A stretch of 64,000 bases of DNA from Planosporangium mesophilum (GCF_016863255.1 NZ_BOON01000049.1:1-64000); one strand, 5' to 3'; shown: positions 43,562 to 52,922, numbered from the stretch's first letter. The notes: a model not told the origin generated them from the letters alone. Program-made: numbers and translations.

Positions 43562-43728
43562 GGCTACCCAACACTCCCAGCAGACGCAGTGTCCACAGTG
43601 AACCTTCGATCAGAGTCGTCGACGATAGTGTTCGGGGCCACACTCTAATATGGGTAGCGCCGATTTGATCCTGTACTCATCGGCCTACTTCAGTCCGAAA
43701 TTGCGCTGCTACTTTCCGATACCACCGG

Positions 43729-43734
43729 TACGTT
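43729..43734 (+). promoter_or_regulatory. Candidate -10 element of a leaderless transcript
   Basis: TACGTT six bases before ATG 43741; no ribosome-binding site is present. Confidence 0.35.
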
Positions 43735-43740
43735 GGCGGC

Positions 43741-44757
43741 ATGGCAGACGCGATCGTCGCGGAAGGGCTCGTCAAGACCTACGGCACCGTGCGCGCGCTC
43801 GACCACCTCGACCTGCGGGTGACAGAAGGCACCGTGCTCGGACTGCTCGGCCCCAACGGCGCCGGAAAGACGACATGCGTACGGATCCTGGCGACACTGC
43901 TGCGACCGGACGAGGGCCGGGTCAGCGTCGCCGGCATCGACGTGCTGGCCGAGCCGCAGCGGGTCCGGAAGGTCATCGGCCTGTCCGGCCAGTACGCGGC
44001 GGTCGACGACAACCTGACCGGGTACGAGAACCTCGAGATGATCGGCCGGCTCTACCAGCTCGGCAAGGCACGGGCCCGGCAACGCGCGTACGAGTTGCTG
44101 GAGCGTTTCGACCTGGCCGAAGCGGCCAAACGTACGGTCAAGACGTACTCCGGTGGCATGCGGCGACGCCTTGACCTGGCCGGTGCGCTGATCACCTCGC
44201 CGCCCGTCATCTTCCTCGACGAGCCGACCACCGGTCTGGACCCGCGCAGCCGGCTCGGCATGTGGGAGGTCATCCACGAGCGGGTCCGCTCCGGTTCGAC
44301 GCTGCTTCTCACCACGCAGTACCTGGAGGAGGCCGACCGGCTCGCCGACGAGATCGTCGTCATCGACCACGGGCGGGCGATCGCCCGGGGTACCGCCACC
44401 GAGCTCAAGCGCCAGGTCGCCGTCGAGCGGCTGGAGGTCACCGTCGCCCGCGACGCGGAGCTGGAGACCGTACGGGTGGCGGTGGAGAAGGTCTGCGGCG
44501 AGGTGCCCGAGGTGGACACGCTGGCCCGGCGGGTCAGCGCGCCGGCCGGCGGCACCCGGGTGCTGCTCGACGTCGTCCGGCTGATGGACGCCGCCGGGAT
44601 CGAGCCGGTGGACATCGGCATCCGGCGGGCCACCCTCGACGACGTGTTCCTCAAGCTCACCGGCCAGGCGGCCGGGTCGGGCGAGCACGCTCCGGAGGGT
44701 ACGGCCGCGGCGGGAGGGCGGCGGTCGCGCGGCGACAGGAGTGAGGGAGTGCGATGA
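43741..44757 (+). CDS. Drug-export ABC transporter ATPase (DrrA-like)
   Basis: 338 residues. Walker A LLGPNGAGKTTCVRIL, signature TYSGGMRRRLDLAGAL, Walker B VIFLDEPTTGLD and the DrrA C-terminal domain with RRATLDDVFLKLTG. It powers export with the membrane protein encoded next. The 3' end runs into a relay of overlapping ATGA junctions. Confidence 0.95.
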   Translation: MADAIVAEGLVKTYGTVRALDHLDLRVTEGTVLGLLGPNGAGKTTCVRILATLLRPDEGRVSVAGIDVLAEPQRVRKVIGLSGQYAAVDDNLTGYENLEMIGRLYQLGKARARQRAYELLERFDLAEAAKRTVKTYSGGMRRRLDLAGALITSPPVIFLDEPTTGLDPRSRLGMWEVIHERVRSGSTLLLTTQYLEEADRLADEIVVIDHGRAIARGTATELKRQVAVERLEVTVARDAELETVRVAVEKVCGEVPEVDTLARRVSAPAGGTRVLLDVVRLMDAAGIEPVDIGIRRATLDDVFLKLTGQAAGSGEHAPEGTAAAGGRRSRGDRSEGVR

Positions 44758-44790
44758 GCGGGGACGTTGGATGAGCGGGGACGTCGGATG
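44754..44790 (+). repeat. 17-bp repeat forming two micro-ORFs between the ABC genes
   Basis: ATG 44754 overlaps the ATPase stop (ATGA) and reads MSGDVG then TGA. That TGA overlaps ATG 44771, which again reads MSGDVG then TGA, overlapping ATG 44788 of the permease. Because 17 is not divisible by three, each copy ends in its own stop. Confidence 0.9.
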
Positions 44791-45591
44791 AGTGAGGTCG
44801 CGGGCGCGCTGCACGACGGCTGGATCGTGACGAAGCGCAACCTGATCAAAATCAAGAGGATTCCGGACCTGCTGATCTTCTCGACGATCCAGCCGATCAT
44901 GTTCGTGCTGCTCTTCACGTACGTCTTCGGTGGCGCCATCAGGGGCACGGGGGTGGCCTACAAGGAGTACCTGATGGCCGGAATCTTCACCCAGACCGTC
45001 GCCTTCGGCTCGTCGCTGACCGCCATCGGGCTCGCCGACGACCTGACCAAGGGCATCGTCGACCGGTTCCGGTCGCTGCCGATGTCCCGTGCCGCCGTCC
45101 TCGTCGGGAGGACCACCTCCGACCTGCTCAACAACCTCCTGGTCGTGCTCGTCATGGGCGCGTGCGCGCTGCTGGTCGGCTGGCGCGTGCACACCGGCCC
45201 CTGGGGTGCACTCGCCGGGTTCGGCGTGCTCTTTCTCTTCGCGTACGCGATGAGCTGGATCGCCGCCGTCATCGGACTCGCCGCGCGCAGCGTGGAGGTG
45301 GCCCAGTCGGCCGGCTTCATCTGGCTGTTCCCGATGACATTCCTGTCCAACGCCTTCATCTCCACCAGTACGCTGCCCGGCTGGCTGCAGCCGGTCGCCG
45401 ACTGGAACCCGATCAGTTCGATCGCGCTGGCCCTGCGCGATCTGTGGGGCAACGCGCCGCAGGGGCTCGCCCGGGGCGACGGCTTCCCGGCCGCGCACCC
45501 GGTCCTGCTGGCGCTGCTCTGGTCGGTGGGCATCCTCGCCCTCTTCGTACCGATGGCGATCTCCCGGTACCGTCGGGTCTCCACCCGGTGA
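44788..45591 (+). CDS. Drug-export ABC transporter permease (DrrB/ABC-2 type)
   Basis: 267 residues with six transmembrane helices. Family motifs: KRIPDLLIFSTIQPIMFVLL near the N-terminus, DRFRSLPMSRAAVLVGRTTS and the late FLSNAFISTSTLPGWLQPVA. ATG 44788 follows the micro-ORF relay; its own ribosome site would be the GGGGACG of the second repeat. Partner of the ATPase. Confidence 0.95.
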   Translation: MSEVAGALHDGWIVTKRNLIKIKRIPDLLIFSTIQPIMFVLLFTYVFGGAIRGTGVAYKEYLMAGIFTQTVAFGSSLTAIGLADDLTKGIVDRFRSLPMSRAAVLVGRTTSDLLNNLLVVLVMGACALLVGWRVHTGPWGALAGFGVLFLFAYAMSWIAAVIGLAARSVEVAQSAGFIWLFPMTFLSNAFISTSTLPGWLQPVADWNPISSIALALRDLWGNAPQGLARGDGFPAAHPVLLALLWSVGILALFVPMAISRYRRVSTR

Positions 45592-45642
45592 CCAGGTCCC
45601 CTCGGTGAGCACGTCCCTTCGGTGAGGACGTCCCTTCGGTGA
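45584..45642. repeat. 17-bp tandem repeat carrying the permease stop codon
   Basis: About 3.5 units; all contain CGGTGA, and the first supplies the TGA of the permease gene (45589-45591). Confidence 0.85.
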
Positions 45643-45712
45643 ACTCCGTCACCGTGGTCGGTGTCGCACCCATATGCCGGGATTACCGCCTGCGGGCCGC
45701 CTCTGACCTCGG

Positions 45713-46747
<1,035 letters not shown>

Positions 46748-46780
46748 CGTATCTCCGGCTGTCGTGGGCGGTCGGGCCGG

Positions 46781-46900
46781 TCACCGCCGGCCTGGCCGCC
46801 CACTCGCCTGACTGCCGACGACCGCGTCGAGGGCCTGGGCGAGGTCGGCCCACAGGTCGTCGGGGTGCTCGATGCCCACGAGGCCGCCGGTGTGAATTCC
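46781..46900 (-). pseudogene. Remnant of a Cys/Met-metabolism PLP enzyme (C-terminus)
   Basis: The frame reads TGGLVGIEHPDDLWADLAQA then LDAVVGSQASG and ends in TGA at 46783-46781. This is the conserved last helix of cystathionine gamma-synthase/lyase-type enzymes (usual form LSVGIEDxDDLIADLEQAL). Upstream of the fragment the similarity stops abruptly, so only about 35 codons remain. No start codon or ribosome site. Confidence 0.65.
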
Positions 46901-46984
46901 TGACCTGAGCGACAGATCCCTCCGCGACAGGCCCCCCTGAGCCGCGCATCCCCGGTGAAGCGAACGGAAAAGGCTCCTCTCATC

Positions 46985-47013
46985 TTTTCATGTATGTAAA
47001 TGTGTCTTAGCCT
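46985..47013 (+). promoter_or_regulatory. Candidate cellulase promoter
   Basis: TTTTCA, 17-bp spacer, TAGCCT in an AT-rich patch; the transcription start would fall at about 47020, inside the CebR-type box. Confidence 0.5.
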
Positions 47014-47018
47014 CTTGG

Positions 47019-47032
47019 TGGGAGCGCTCCCG
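47019..47032. promoter_or_regulatory. CebR-type operator upstream of the cellulase
   Basis: TGGGAGCGCTCCCG matches the 14-bp CebR palindrome of Streptomyces (TGGGAGCGCTCCCA) at 13 positions. Placed on the predicted transcription start, it would repress until cellobiose appears. Confidence 0.85.
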
Positions 47033-47049
47033 GAATTCCCCCGCACTCC

Positions 47050-47121
47050 ATGGACGCCCACTCCATGGCCGCCCACTGCATGGACGCCCACTGCATGGAC
47101 GCCCACCAAGGAGCACCATGA
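47050..47121 (+). CDS. Leader peptide ORF built of a 15-bp repeat
   Basis: 23 codons: [23 protein letters not shown], then a TGA overlapping the ATG of the cellulase (ATGA). Four ATGs, one per 15-bp unit, are in frame. A clear ribosome site for the leader is lacking, so translation is uncertain; if made, it would couple to the cellulase. Confidence 0.35.
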   Translation: MDAHSMAAHCMDAHCMDAHQGAP

Positions 47122-48248
47122 AACGTCTACTCCGCGCCGTCGGCGCGGCCGGCCTGCTGCTCGCCGGCTCGATCGCCGTCGTCGCCACCGCCGGCCCCGC
47201 GCGCGCCGACACCCAGATCTGCGACCAGTACGGCTCGACGACAGTGGCGAACCGGTACGTCGTCATGAACAACAACTGGGGCGACAGCACCACACAGTGC
47301 ATCAACGTGACCAACAGCGGGTTCTCGATCACCACGGCAAGCCACAACAAACCCACCAACGGTGCGCCCGGCGCGTACCCGGCGATCTACTACGGCTGCC
47401 ACTACACCAACTGCTCCCCCGGCACCAACCTGCCCCTACAGGTCAGCCAGATCAGCAGCGCGACGAGCAGCATCAGCTTCTCGTACCCGAGCAGCGGCAC
47501 CTACGACGCCGCGTACGACATCTGGCTGGACCCGACGCCCAAAAAGGACGGCGTGAACCAGCAGGAGATCATGATCTGGTTCAACCGGCAGGGCTCCATC
47601 CAGCCGGTGGGCTCCCGGACCGGTAGCGCCACCATCGGCGGCCGTACCTGGGAGGTCTGGACCGGCAGCAACGGCTCCAACAACGTCGTCTCGTACGTCG
47701 CGCCGTCACCCATCACGAGCTGGAGCTTCAGCGTCCTCGACTTCATCAACGACACGAAGACCCGCAGCAACGTCACCAACTCCTGGTACCTGACGAGCAT
47801 CCAGGCCGGCTTCGAGCCGTGGGTCGGCGGCGTGGGCCTGGCCGTCAACTCCTTCTCCGCGACCGTCAACGGCGGTGGTGGAGGGGGTTCGACGCCGCCG
47901 CCGTCGACCACGCCTCCCCCGAGCGGCGGCGGTGCCTGCCGGGTGACGTACACGACCAACAGCTGGAACAACGGCTTCACCGCCGACGTCTCCGTCACCA
48001 ACACGTCGAGCAGTGCCGTGAACGGCTGGCGGCTGACGTTCTCGTTCCCCGGTAATCAGCAGGTCACCAGCGCCTGGAACGCGACCGTCGCGCAGAGCGG
48101 CTCCGCGGTGACCGCGACCAATGCCGGCTACAACGCGTCCATCGCACCGAACGGCAGCGTGTCGTTCGGCTTCCAGGGCACATACAGCGGAACCAACTCG
48201 GCGCCCAGCAACTTCGCCCTCAACGGGACCGCCTGCACGCGGGCGTAG
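47118..48248 (+). CDS. Secreted endoglucanase, GH12 with CBM2
   Basis: 376 residues. Signal peptide to ARA (about 31), then a GH12 domain (35-250: [43 protein letters not shown] with the nucleophile Glu, and GFEPWVG with the acid/base Glu). A Gly/Pro/Ser linker (255-275) leads to a C-terminal CBM2 (280-376) with exposed Trp and flanking Cys. It cuts beta-1,4-glucan or xyloglucan outside the cell. AAGGAG precedes ATG 47118. Controlled by the CebR-type box. Confidence 0.96.
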   Translation: MKRLLRAVGAAGLLLAGSIAVVATAGPARADTQICDQYGSTTVANRYVVMNNNWGDSTTQCINVTNSGFSITTASHNKPTNGAPGAYPAIYYGCHYTNCSPGTNLPLQVSQISSATSSISFSYPSSGTYDAAYDIWLDPTPKKDGVNQQEIMIWFNRQGSIQPVGSRTGSATIGGRTWEVWTGSNGSNNVVSYVAPSPITSWSFSVLDFINDTKTRSNVTNSWYLTSIQAGFEPWVGGVGLAVNSFSATVNGGGGGGSTPPPSTTPPPSGGGACRVTYTTNSWNNGFTADVSVTNTSSSAVNGWRLTFSFPGNQQVTSAWNATVAQSGSAVTATNAGYNASIAPNGSVSFGFQGTYSGTNSAPSNFALNGTACTRA

Positions 48249-48274
48249 GACCCAACTCGTCGATCCCAACTCGT

Positions 48275-48333
48275 CGATCTAGGAGAAGTGGCGGCCCGAC
48301 ACACCCCCGGGAGCGACCACTTCTCCTAGATCG
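48275..48333. terminator. Large hairpin (17-bp perfect arms) between converging genes
   Basis: CGATCTAGGAGAAGTGG (48275-48291) pairs exactly with 48317-48333 around a 25-base loop. A 14-bp direct repeat lies just before it. Bidirectional terminator or a mobile palindromic unit. Confidence 0.75.
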
Positions 48334-48368
48334 GCACCGTCTCCTGGATCAGCGCCTCAGCGAACGCC

Positions 48369-48740
48369 TCAGACGTCGAGTTCTGCCTCGATGCGACGCA
48401 TGTGGTGCCGGGCCAGTGCCAGGTTGGCGCGGTCCTTGCGCAGTGCCAGGTACAGGAACAGGCCCTTGCCCGACCGGCCGGTCAGCGGACGGATCAGGTG
48501 GTACTGGGTGTCCAGCGTGATGAGGATGTCCTCGATCACCTCGTTGAGGTGGAGCATCTCCATCGTGCGAAGCTTCGCCCGCACCACGTCGGTGTTGCCG
48601 GCGGCGGCGACATTCAGGTCGAAATCCTTGCCGCCACCGGCCACGCCGAGCGCCATGCCGCTCGAGTAGTCGACGAGCGCGACGCCGATCGCACCTTCGA
48701 TCTGCATCGCGTCCTTCAGAGCGGTATCCATGTCAGCCAT
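48369..48740 (-). CDS. Roadblock/LC7 domain protein
   Basis: 123 residues forming one roadblock fold: ALKDAMQIEGAIGVALVDYS, VVRAKLRTMEMLHLNEVIED, ILITLDTQYHLIRPL and GLFLYLALRKDRANLALARH. Such MglB-like proteins act on small Ras-like GTPases. ATG 48740 has GGAGG upstream. Last gene of the roadblock/DUF4388 cluster; no GTPase is encoded nearby. Confidence 0.9.
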   Translation of the reverse strand: MADMDTALKDAMQIEGAIGVALVDYSSGMALGVAGGGKDFDLNVAAAGNTDVVRAKLRTMEMLHLNEVIEDILITLDTQYHLIRPLTGRSGKGLFLYLALRKDRANLALARHHMRRIEAELDV

Positions 48741-48901
48741 GGGTCCTCCAGTTCATTTCGGGTGGCGGCCCGCCGTGTCGGCGGGCCCGGTCGCCGGTGC
48801 GGCATCAGCCGCACCGGTGAGAGGTGTGCCCGGCTCTCGCCGGACGCGCTCGGGTCGACGGCCGGTGGCGGTGGTACCACCGGCCGAGTCGTCGGGATCG
48901 G

Positions 48902-49414
48902 TCAACGCTGCGGGGTTTCCAGCCAGCCGCGGGGTGAGGGGATGAGGTCCGAAAGCGCGGCCATCGGCGTCCGGCGTGCCAGCGGTGGCACGGCCTGGGT
49001 GACGAAGGCCGAGGCGGCCGGCCTGGACACCGGAGACGCCGGTGGACTCACGACGAGCACGACGCTGACCTTGGCGGCGGTACGCCGCGCTTCCAAATGT
49101 GCCCGGGCCAGGTTGGCCTCCTGGCTGGTCACCAGCGCAAGCACCGCGTGCGGCCCCACCGCGTACGTGGTCAGGTAGCCGTTCCCGCACTCGATGACCG
49201 TCTCCCGCAGCTCACCGTGGCCCACCACGTCGGCGAAGCGTTGAGACAGGGCGAAGTGCGCCGCGACGAGCGCGGCGATGCCGTCGGGCTCGAGGTCGCA
49301 CGCGTCGTGCGCCAGCAACAGGCCGTCGGTGCTGGCGAGCACGGTGCCAACAAGCTCAGGCAGGCGCCGGCGCAGGTCCTCCAACTCCGCCAGTACCGCT
49401 GGGTTGGCGCTCAC
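48902..49414 (-). CDS. Roadblock/LC7 domain protein with C-terminal extension
   Basis: 170 residues. The roadblock fold (1-120) shows LVGTVLASTDGLLLAHDACD, IAALVAAHFALSQRFADVVG and ECGNGYLTTYAVG, then LARAHLEARRTA, followed by a 50-residue hydrophobic/polar tail. GTG 49414 has AAGGAG eight bases upstream; further in-frame ATGs lie upstream without ribosome sites. Same operon as its roadblock paralogues. Confidence 0.88.
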   Translation of the reverse strand: MSANPAVLAELEDLRRRLPELVGTVLASTDGLLLAHDACDLEPDGIAALVAAHFALSQRFADVVGHGELRETVIECGNGYLTTYAVGPHAVLALVTSQEANLARAHLEARRTAAKVSVVLVVSPPASPVSRPAASAFVTQAVPPLARRTPMAALSDLIPSPRGWLETPQR

Positions 49415-49519
49415 GGTGAGTTCTCCTTCACTGTCAAAGGTCTGCACGGGTTCTGGGGCGGTCATGACCGTGCGGACCGCCGTCATCGAGGGCAGCATGC
49501 TGGGCGACGGAGACCCGGG

Positions 49520-50485
49520 TCATCGCAGCGCCTTCAGTGCGGCACGGAGCCGACCGAGAAGCGCGTCGTCCGGCACGGCATCGACCGGCCCGGCACCGTT
49601 GGGGCCGCTGGGTTGCGGATCCCTCTGCCGCCGATGACCACCCTCACGGCGCGTCGCAGCCCTGGTGCGGGTCGGCGATTCGCCCTCGGCCACCGGGTCC
49701 GGGCCGGTGACACCGTGATCGGGGTCGGCGACCGCGGAGGCCCCCTCATCAGGAGGGGCATCGACGGCGCCGCGGTCCCCGCCGGAGGACGGCGGACCGG
49801 CGTTGCGCAGCAGCCCTGCCGCGGACAGCCGGCGCACCTCCTGGAGGGTCGCGTATCCGGGGCGACCGAGCAGACGGGACAGATCGGCTGCTGTCCGCCT
49901 GCCGTCGGCGTGCACCACCAGCTCCCACTGCGCGGCCGTCAGCACCACTCGTTGCACCGGCGGTGTTGGGACGGGCGTGACCGGGGCGTGGTCGACCGAC
50001 GACTCCGGGAAAATCTCGTCGAGCCGTCGGCCGCGTCGGCTCGTCTCGCGCTCCAGCGCCCCGACCTCGACCTCGACGACCCGGCCCAGCCAGTGCAGCT
50101 CGCCGGGCGCGAAGCGCACGGATGTGGCGGCCGTGGTCAGTACGAAGAACGCCGCATCGTAGATCGCTCCCAGCACGCAGAGTTCCAGCTCGCTCTGCAT
50201 GAGATGGCCCTGCTCCACCAGGAGCCGGCCGACCCGGTGGCCGGCGGCCCCGGTCTGAACCGCCGCCTGCCAGGTGTGCTCAGCCAGCCGACCGGACGTG
50301 GTGAGCAGCGCGCCGACGCCCGGCGCGGCCGGGGACTCGACGCAACTCACCCGGCCGTCGATCAGGTGCACCGTGCCACTCGAACCGCCGTCCACGTACA
50401 GCGTCCCCGTCTCACCGGCGTCTGCCAGCTGCGACAGCAAACGGCTGGGCTGGGCGATCTCGGGCTGACGGCCGGTTTCCGACAT
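49520..50485 (-). CDS. DUF4388 (PATAN) domain protein
   Basis: 321 residues. The N-terminal PATAN domain (10-160) reads GTLYVDGGSSGTVHLIDGRV, GRLLVEQGHLMQSELELCV and YDAAFFVLTTAATSVRFAPG. A winged-helix-like segment (175-230: WELVVHADGRRTAADLSRLL) follows, then a disordered acidic/Pro-rich tail. PATAN domains occur in GTPase and two-component signalling. ATG 50485 has GAGGAG upstream. It lies between roadblock genes, suggesting one complex. Confidence 0.85.
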   Translation of the reverse strand: MSETGRQPEIAQPSRLLSQLADAGETGTLYVDGGSSGTVHLIDGRVSCVESPAAPGVGALLTTSGRLAEHTWQAAVQTGAAGHRVGRLLVEQGHLMQSELELCVLGAIYDAAFFVLTTAATSVRFAPGELHWLGRVVEVEVGALERETSRRGRRLDEIFPESSVDHAPVTPVPTPPVQRVVLTAAQWELVVHADGRRTAADLSRLLGRPGYATLQEVRRLSAAGLLRNAGPPSSGGDRGAVDAPPDEGASAVADPDHGVTGPDPVAEGESPTRTRAATRREGGHRRQRDPQPSGPNGAGPVDAVPDDALLGRLRAALKALR

Positions 50486-50552
50486 GACTCCTCACGGAAG
50501 GGGTGGTTGGACAGGAGACGGCGCCGGCAGCACCGTGGCGTACGAGGACCGC

Positions 50553-50963
50553 CTACGCAGCGGACCCCACCGGCGCGTCGGGGCGCGGCCGCACCAGGTC
50601 GTCAGCGATCTCGGCGAGTCGCCGTCTGGCCATCGCGAGGTTGCCGTCCGGGCGGTCGAGCCAGAGGCAGAGGGCCAGTTGGCCGCCGAACGCGACCGGC
50701 ACGGTCCGCAGCAGGTGGTAGCCGCTGGCGGTGGTGATGATGAGATCCTCGATGGCGTCGTTCGGCCGGGCGGAGGCGAATGGCGCCCGACCCGAGGCGA
50801 CGTACAGGACCTCGGCCGCGCCGGCGGCCGCGGCTTCCCCGTCGCCGCCCGGCACGGCCCCGGCGCTACCGAGTGCCAGGCCGGTGGCGCAGTCGACCAG
50901 GCTCGCGCCGACCGCGCCGGGCAGGTCCATGGTCCGTGCCAAATGATCGTCAATGTCGGACAC
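50553..50963 (-). CDS. Roadblock/LC7 domain protein
   Basis: 136 residues from GTG 50963 (GGAGGG eight bases upstream). Roadblock motifs: LPGAVGASLVDCATGLALG, NDAIEDLIITTASGYHLLRT and LALCLWLDRPDGNLAMARRR. It opens the cluster and is paralogous to the 123-residue protein at its end. Confidence 0.9.
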   Translation of the reverse strand: MSDIDDHLARTMDLPGAVGASLVDCATGLALGSAGAVPGGDGEAAAAGAAEVLYVASGRAPFASARPNDAIEDLIITTASGYHLLRTVPVAFGGQLALCLWLDRPDGNLAMARRRLAEIADDLVRPRPDAPVGSAA

Positions 50964-51337
50964 GACGAGCCCTCCGCCCCGGGGCCGAGGGCTCCACCCG
51001 CCCGGGACGATGGATGAAGGGGTGAGGCCCGGGCCCCCTACCCGACACCGACGGAATCGGCCGCTGACATCCTGCCTGCAACCTGCCCTCCCCGCCGCCA
51101 TCGCACCCACAACCGGACACGAGCGGACACGGTAGGCCACAATCCAACCCCGCCCGTCGCACGCAGTGTCCGTTTACCGCCCGGTAGCTCCCCAGGTGGC
51201 GGCCCTACGCCCGGACGGCGGCCGACCTGTGCGCCACTTCACCGGTCGGTCGCAGCCGCGTCGATGGAACATGTGTACGATATCGATGCGCGGCGACTGG
51301 GGGGTGGTCGCGCCGGTCGTGGGGAAGCGACCGAAGC
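50964..51337. other. Intergenic region, no gene seen
   Basis: About 375 bp upstream of the roadblock cluster. It contains an AT-rich patch (51270-51285) that could hold a promoter and a short TGTCCG/CGGACA relation, but no frame with good codon bias and no clear -35/-10 pair. Confidence 0.6.
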
Positions 51338-51372
51338 GGACCCGGCCGGCGCGGCCACGGCCGGCCGGGTCC
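51338..51372 (-). terminator. Terminator of the sigma-factor operon
   Basis: GGACCCGGCCGG and CCGGCCGGGTCC with an 11-base loop, four bases after the stop at 51376. Confidence 0.75.
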
Positions 51373-51375
51373 CGC

Positions 51376-52260
51376 TCACCGCGCCTTGGGGCTGTCCTTC
51401 GAGGACAACACGTTGAACTCGGGCTTCGCGGCCACCTCGGCCAACGCCGCTTCGGAGAAGACCGGCGAAGCCAGGATCTGATAGCTGGGCCACAGGATGC
51501 ACGTCTGCGACTGCTGCACCATGACCTCTGCGTCGTCGTAGTAACGCGTGGCGTAGTAGATCCGGCCGTGGCCGGAGATCGACCGCCACGACACCCGTAC
51601 CCGGGTGCCGTCGGCTGTCTTCAGCACCTGGCAGTTCTCGTCCGTACCCTGGTGGACGACCGTCTGCTGGCAGAGGTCCCCGGTGGGCGCCGGCCCGCTT
51701 CGCGGCGCCAGGTGCACGCTCAACGCGCCGCCCCGCCCGTCCCGGTACACGTCGAAGCCGGCGTAGTACTCCATGCCGACGACCGGGTCGCGCTCGGTCG
51801 CCTGCACGCCTCGGACATAGGCGTTGCCGTCCGGGACTCGCGCGAGATCGGTGTCCGGAGTCGAGTAACCCGCGGGTACGACGGAGAGCAGGACCCGGTA
51901 GAGCGCCGCGGCCCGTTCGTACCCGGGGTCGGATTTCGAGCCCCCGATCATCGGCGGGTCCGGCACCGGGCTCGTCGACGGAGCCGGGCTCACAGCCGGG
52001 CCGGGAGTCCGACTCGAGGCGGTGGGCCCCGCGCCACCCACCCGGTCTCCCCCAGGCATGCGGTACGCCGCCACGCCGCCGAGCGCGGCGACAGCGGTCA
52101 GACCGACGACCGTAATACCGACGGCCGCTCCGACAGCGGCCCGCAGCGCGTTCCGGCGTCGCGCCGCCCGCCGGACCCGGATCAGTACGGCGTCCACGGG
52201 CGGCAGGGGCGGTGCCGCCACGTCGAGAAGCTGCCCGAACACGACCTTGATCTCGCTCAT
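51376..52260 (-). CDS. Membrane protein cotranscribed with a SigE-family sigma factor
   Basis: 294 residues. A short cytosolic N-terminus (MSEIKVVFGQLLDVAAPPLP) resembles the region of SigE-family partner proteins that holds the sigma factor. One transmembrane helix (about 42-65), a Pro/Ser linker, and an extracytoplasmic domain with two Cys (CQQTVVHQGTDENC). ATG 52260 overlaps the sigma stop (ATGA). I infer an anti-sigma-like sensor; no zinc anti-sigma motif is seen. Confidence 0.75.
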   Translation of the reverse strand: MSEIKVVFGQLLDVAAPPLPPVDAVLIRVRRAARRRNALRAAVGAAVGITVVGLTAVAALGGVAAYRMPGGDRVGGAGPTASSRTPGPAVSPAPSTSPVPDPPMIGGSKSDPGYERAAALYRVLLSVVPAGYSTPDTDLARVPDGNAYVRGVQATERDPVVGMEYYAGFDVYRDGRGGALSVHLAPRSGPAPTGDLCQQTVVHQGTDENCQVLKTADGTRVRVSWRSISGHGRIYYATRYYDDAEVMVQQSQTCILWPSYQILASPVFSEAALAEVAAKPEFNVLSSKDSPKAR

Positions 52261-52853
52261 CGTTGGTCACCCCTCGTCGCTCGTCCTATCACGACACCGT
52301 CCATCCGGGCACCGTCGAGTTGCCCCCGCAGCGTCTCAAGTCCACGCGCGCACTGACTCTTGACCGTCCCAGGTGAGCAGCCGAGAATGCTCGCGGTCTC
52401 GTCGACGGAGAGGTCCTCCCAGAACCGCAGCACGAGCACCGCGCGCTGCCGCGGCGGGACCCGCTCCAGCGCCCGTCGCAGCATCAGCCGGTTCTCAACC
52501 GCACCGTCCGAGACCGCGCTGTTCGACACCGAGGCGCCCGACACCGCGACGTCGAACGTGCCGGTGGAAACGTCGGTCACCTGCTCCCGGTGCCACGGCC
52601 GTCGCTTGTGGTCGAGGAAGGCACGGAACACCACCCGGCGCGCGTACGCGTCCAGACTGTCGTGCCTGGTGATGCGCTTCCAGTTCAGGTACAGCTTCGC
52701 CAGCGCCGTCTGTACCAGGTCTTCGGCCAGGTGCCAGTCGCCGCACAGCAGGTAGGCCGCCGCGCGCAGACTCGCCCCGCGTGCCGCGTAGTACTCGGTG
52801 AACTCGCCGTCGCGGTCGAGTTCGCCACCGGGCGAACCGCGGCGTAGCGCCAT
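52257..52853 (-). CDS. SigE-family RNA polymerase sigma factor (ECF)
   Basis: 198 residues. Region 2: YLLCGDWHLAEDLVQTALAK and LDAYARRVVFRAFLDHKRR. Region 4: LERVPPRQRAVLVLRFWEDL and DETASILGCSPGTVKSQCAR. Typical of the actinobacterial SigE family (ECF41-unrelated, about 170-200 residues). An insertion with VSGASVSNSAVSDGAV separates the regions. ATG 52853 has GGAGGG upstream. Operon with its membrane partner. Confidence 0.93.
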   Translation of the reverse strand: MALRRGSPGGELDRDGEFTEYYAARGASLRAAAYLLCGDWHLAEDLVQTALAKLYLNWKRITRHDSLDAYARRVVFRAFLDHKRRPWHREQVTDVSTGTFDVAVSGASVSNSAVSDGAVENRLMLRRALERVPPRQRAVLVLRFWEDLSVDETASILGCSPGTVKSQCARGLETLRGQLDGARMDGVVIGRATRGDQR

Positions 52854-52922
52854 CTCTCGGGTCCCTCCGTCGTCAGTCGTCCTAGACACGGAGCGGACCC
52901 TCTGGTTGGTTGCACGTCTGCG

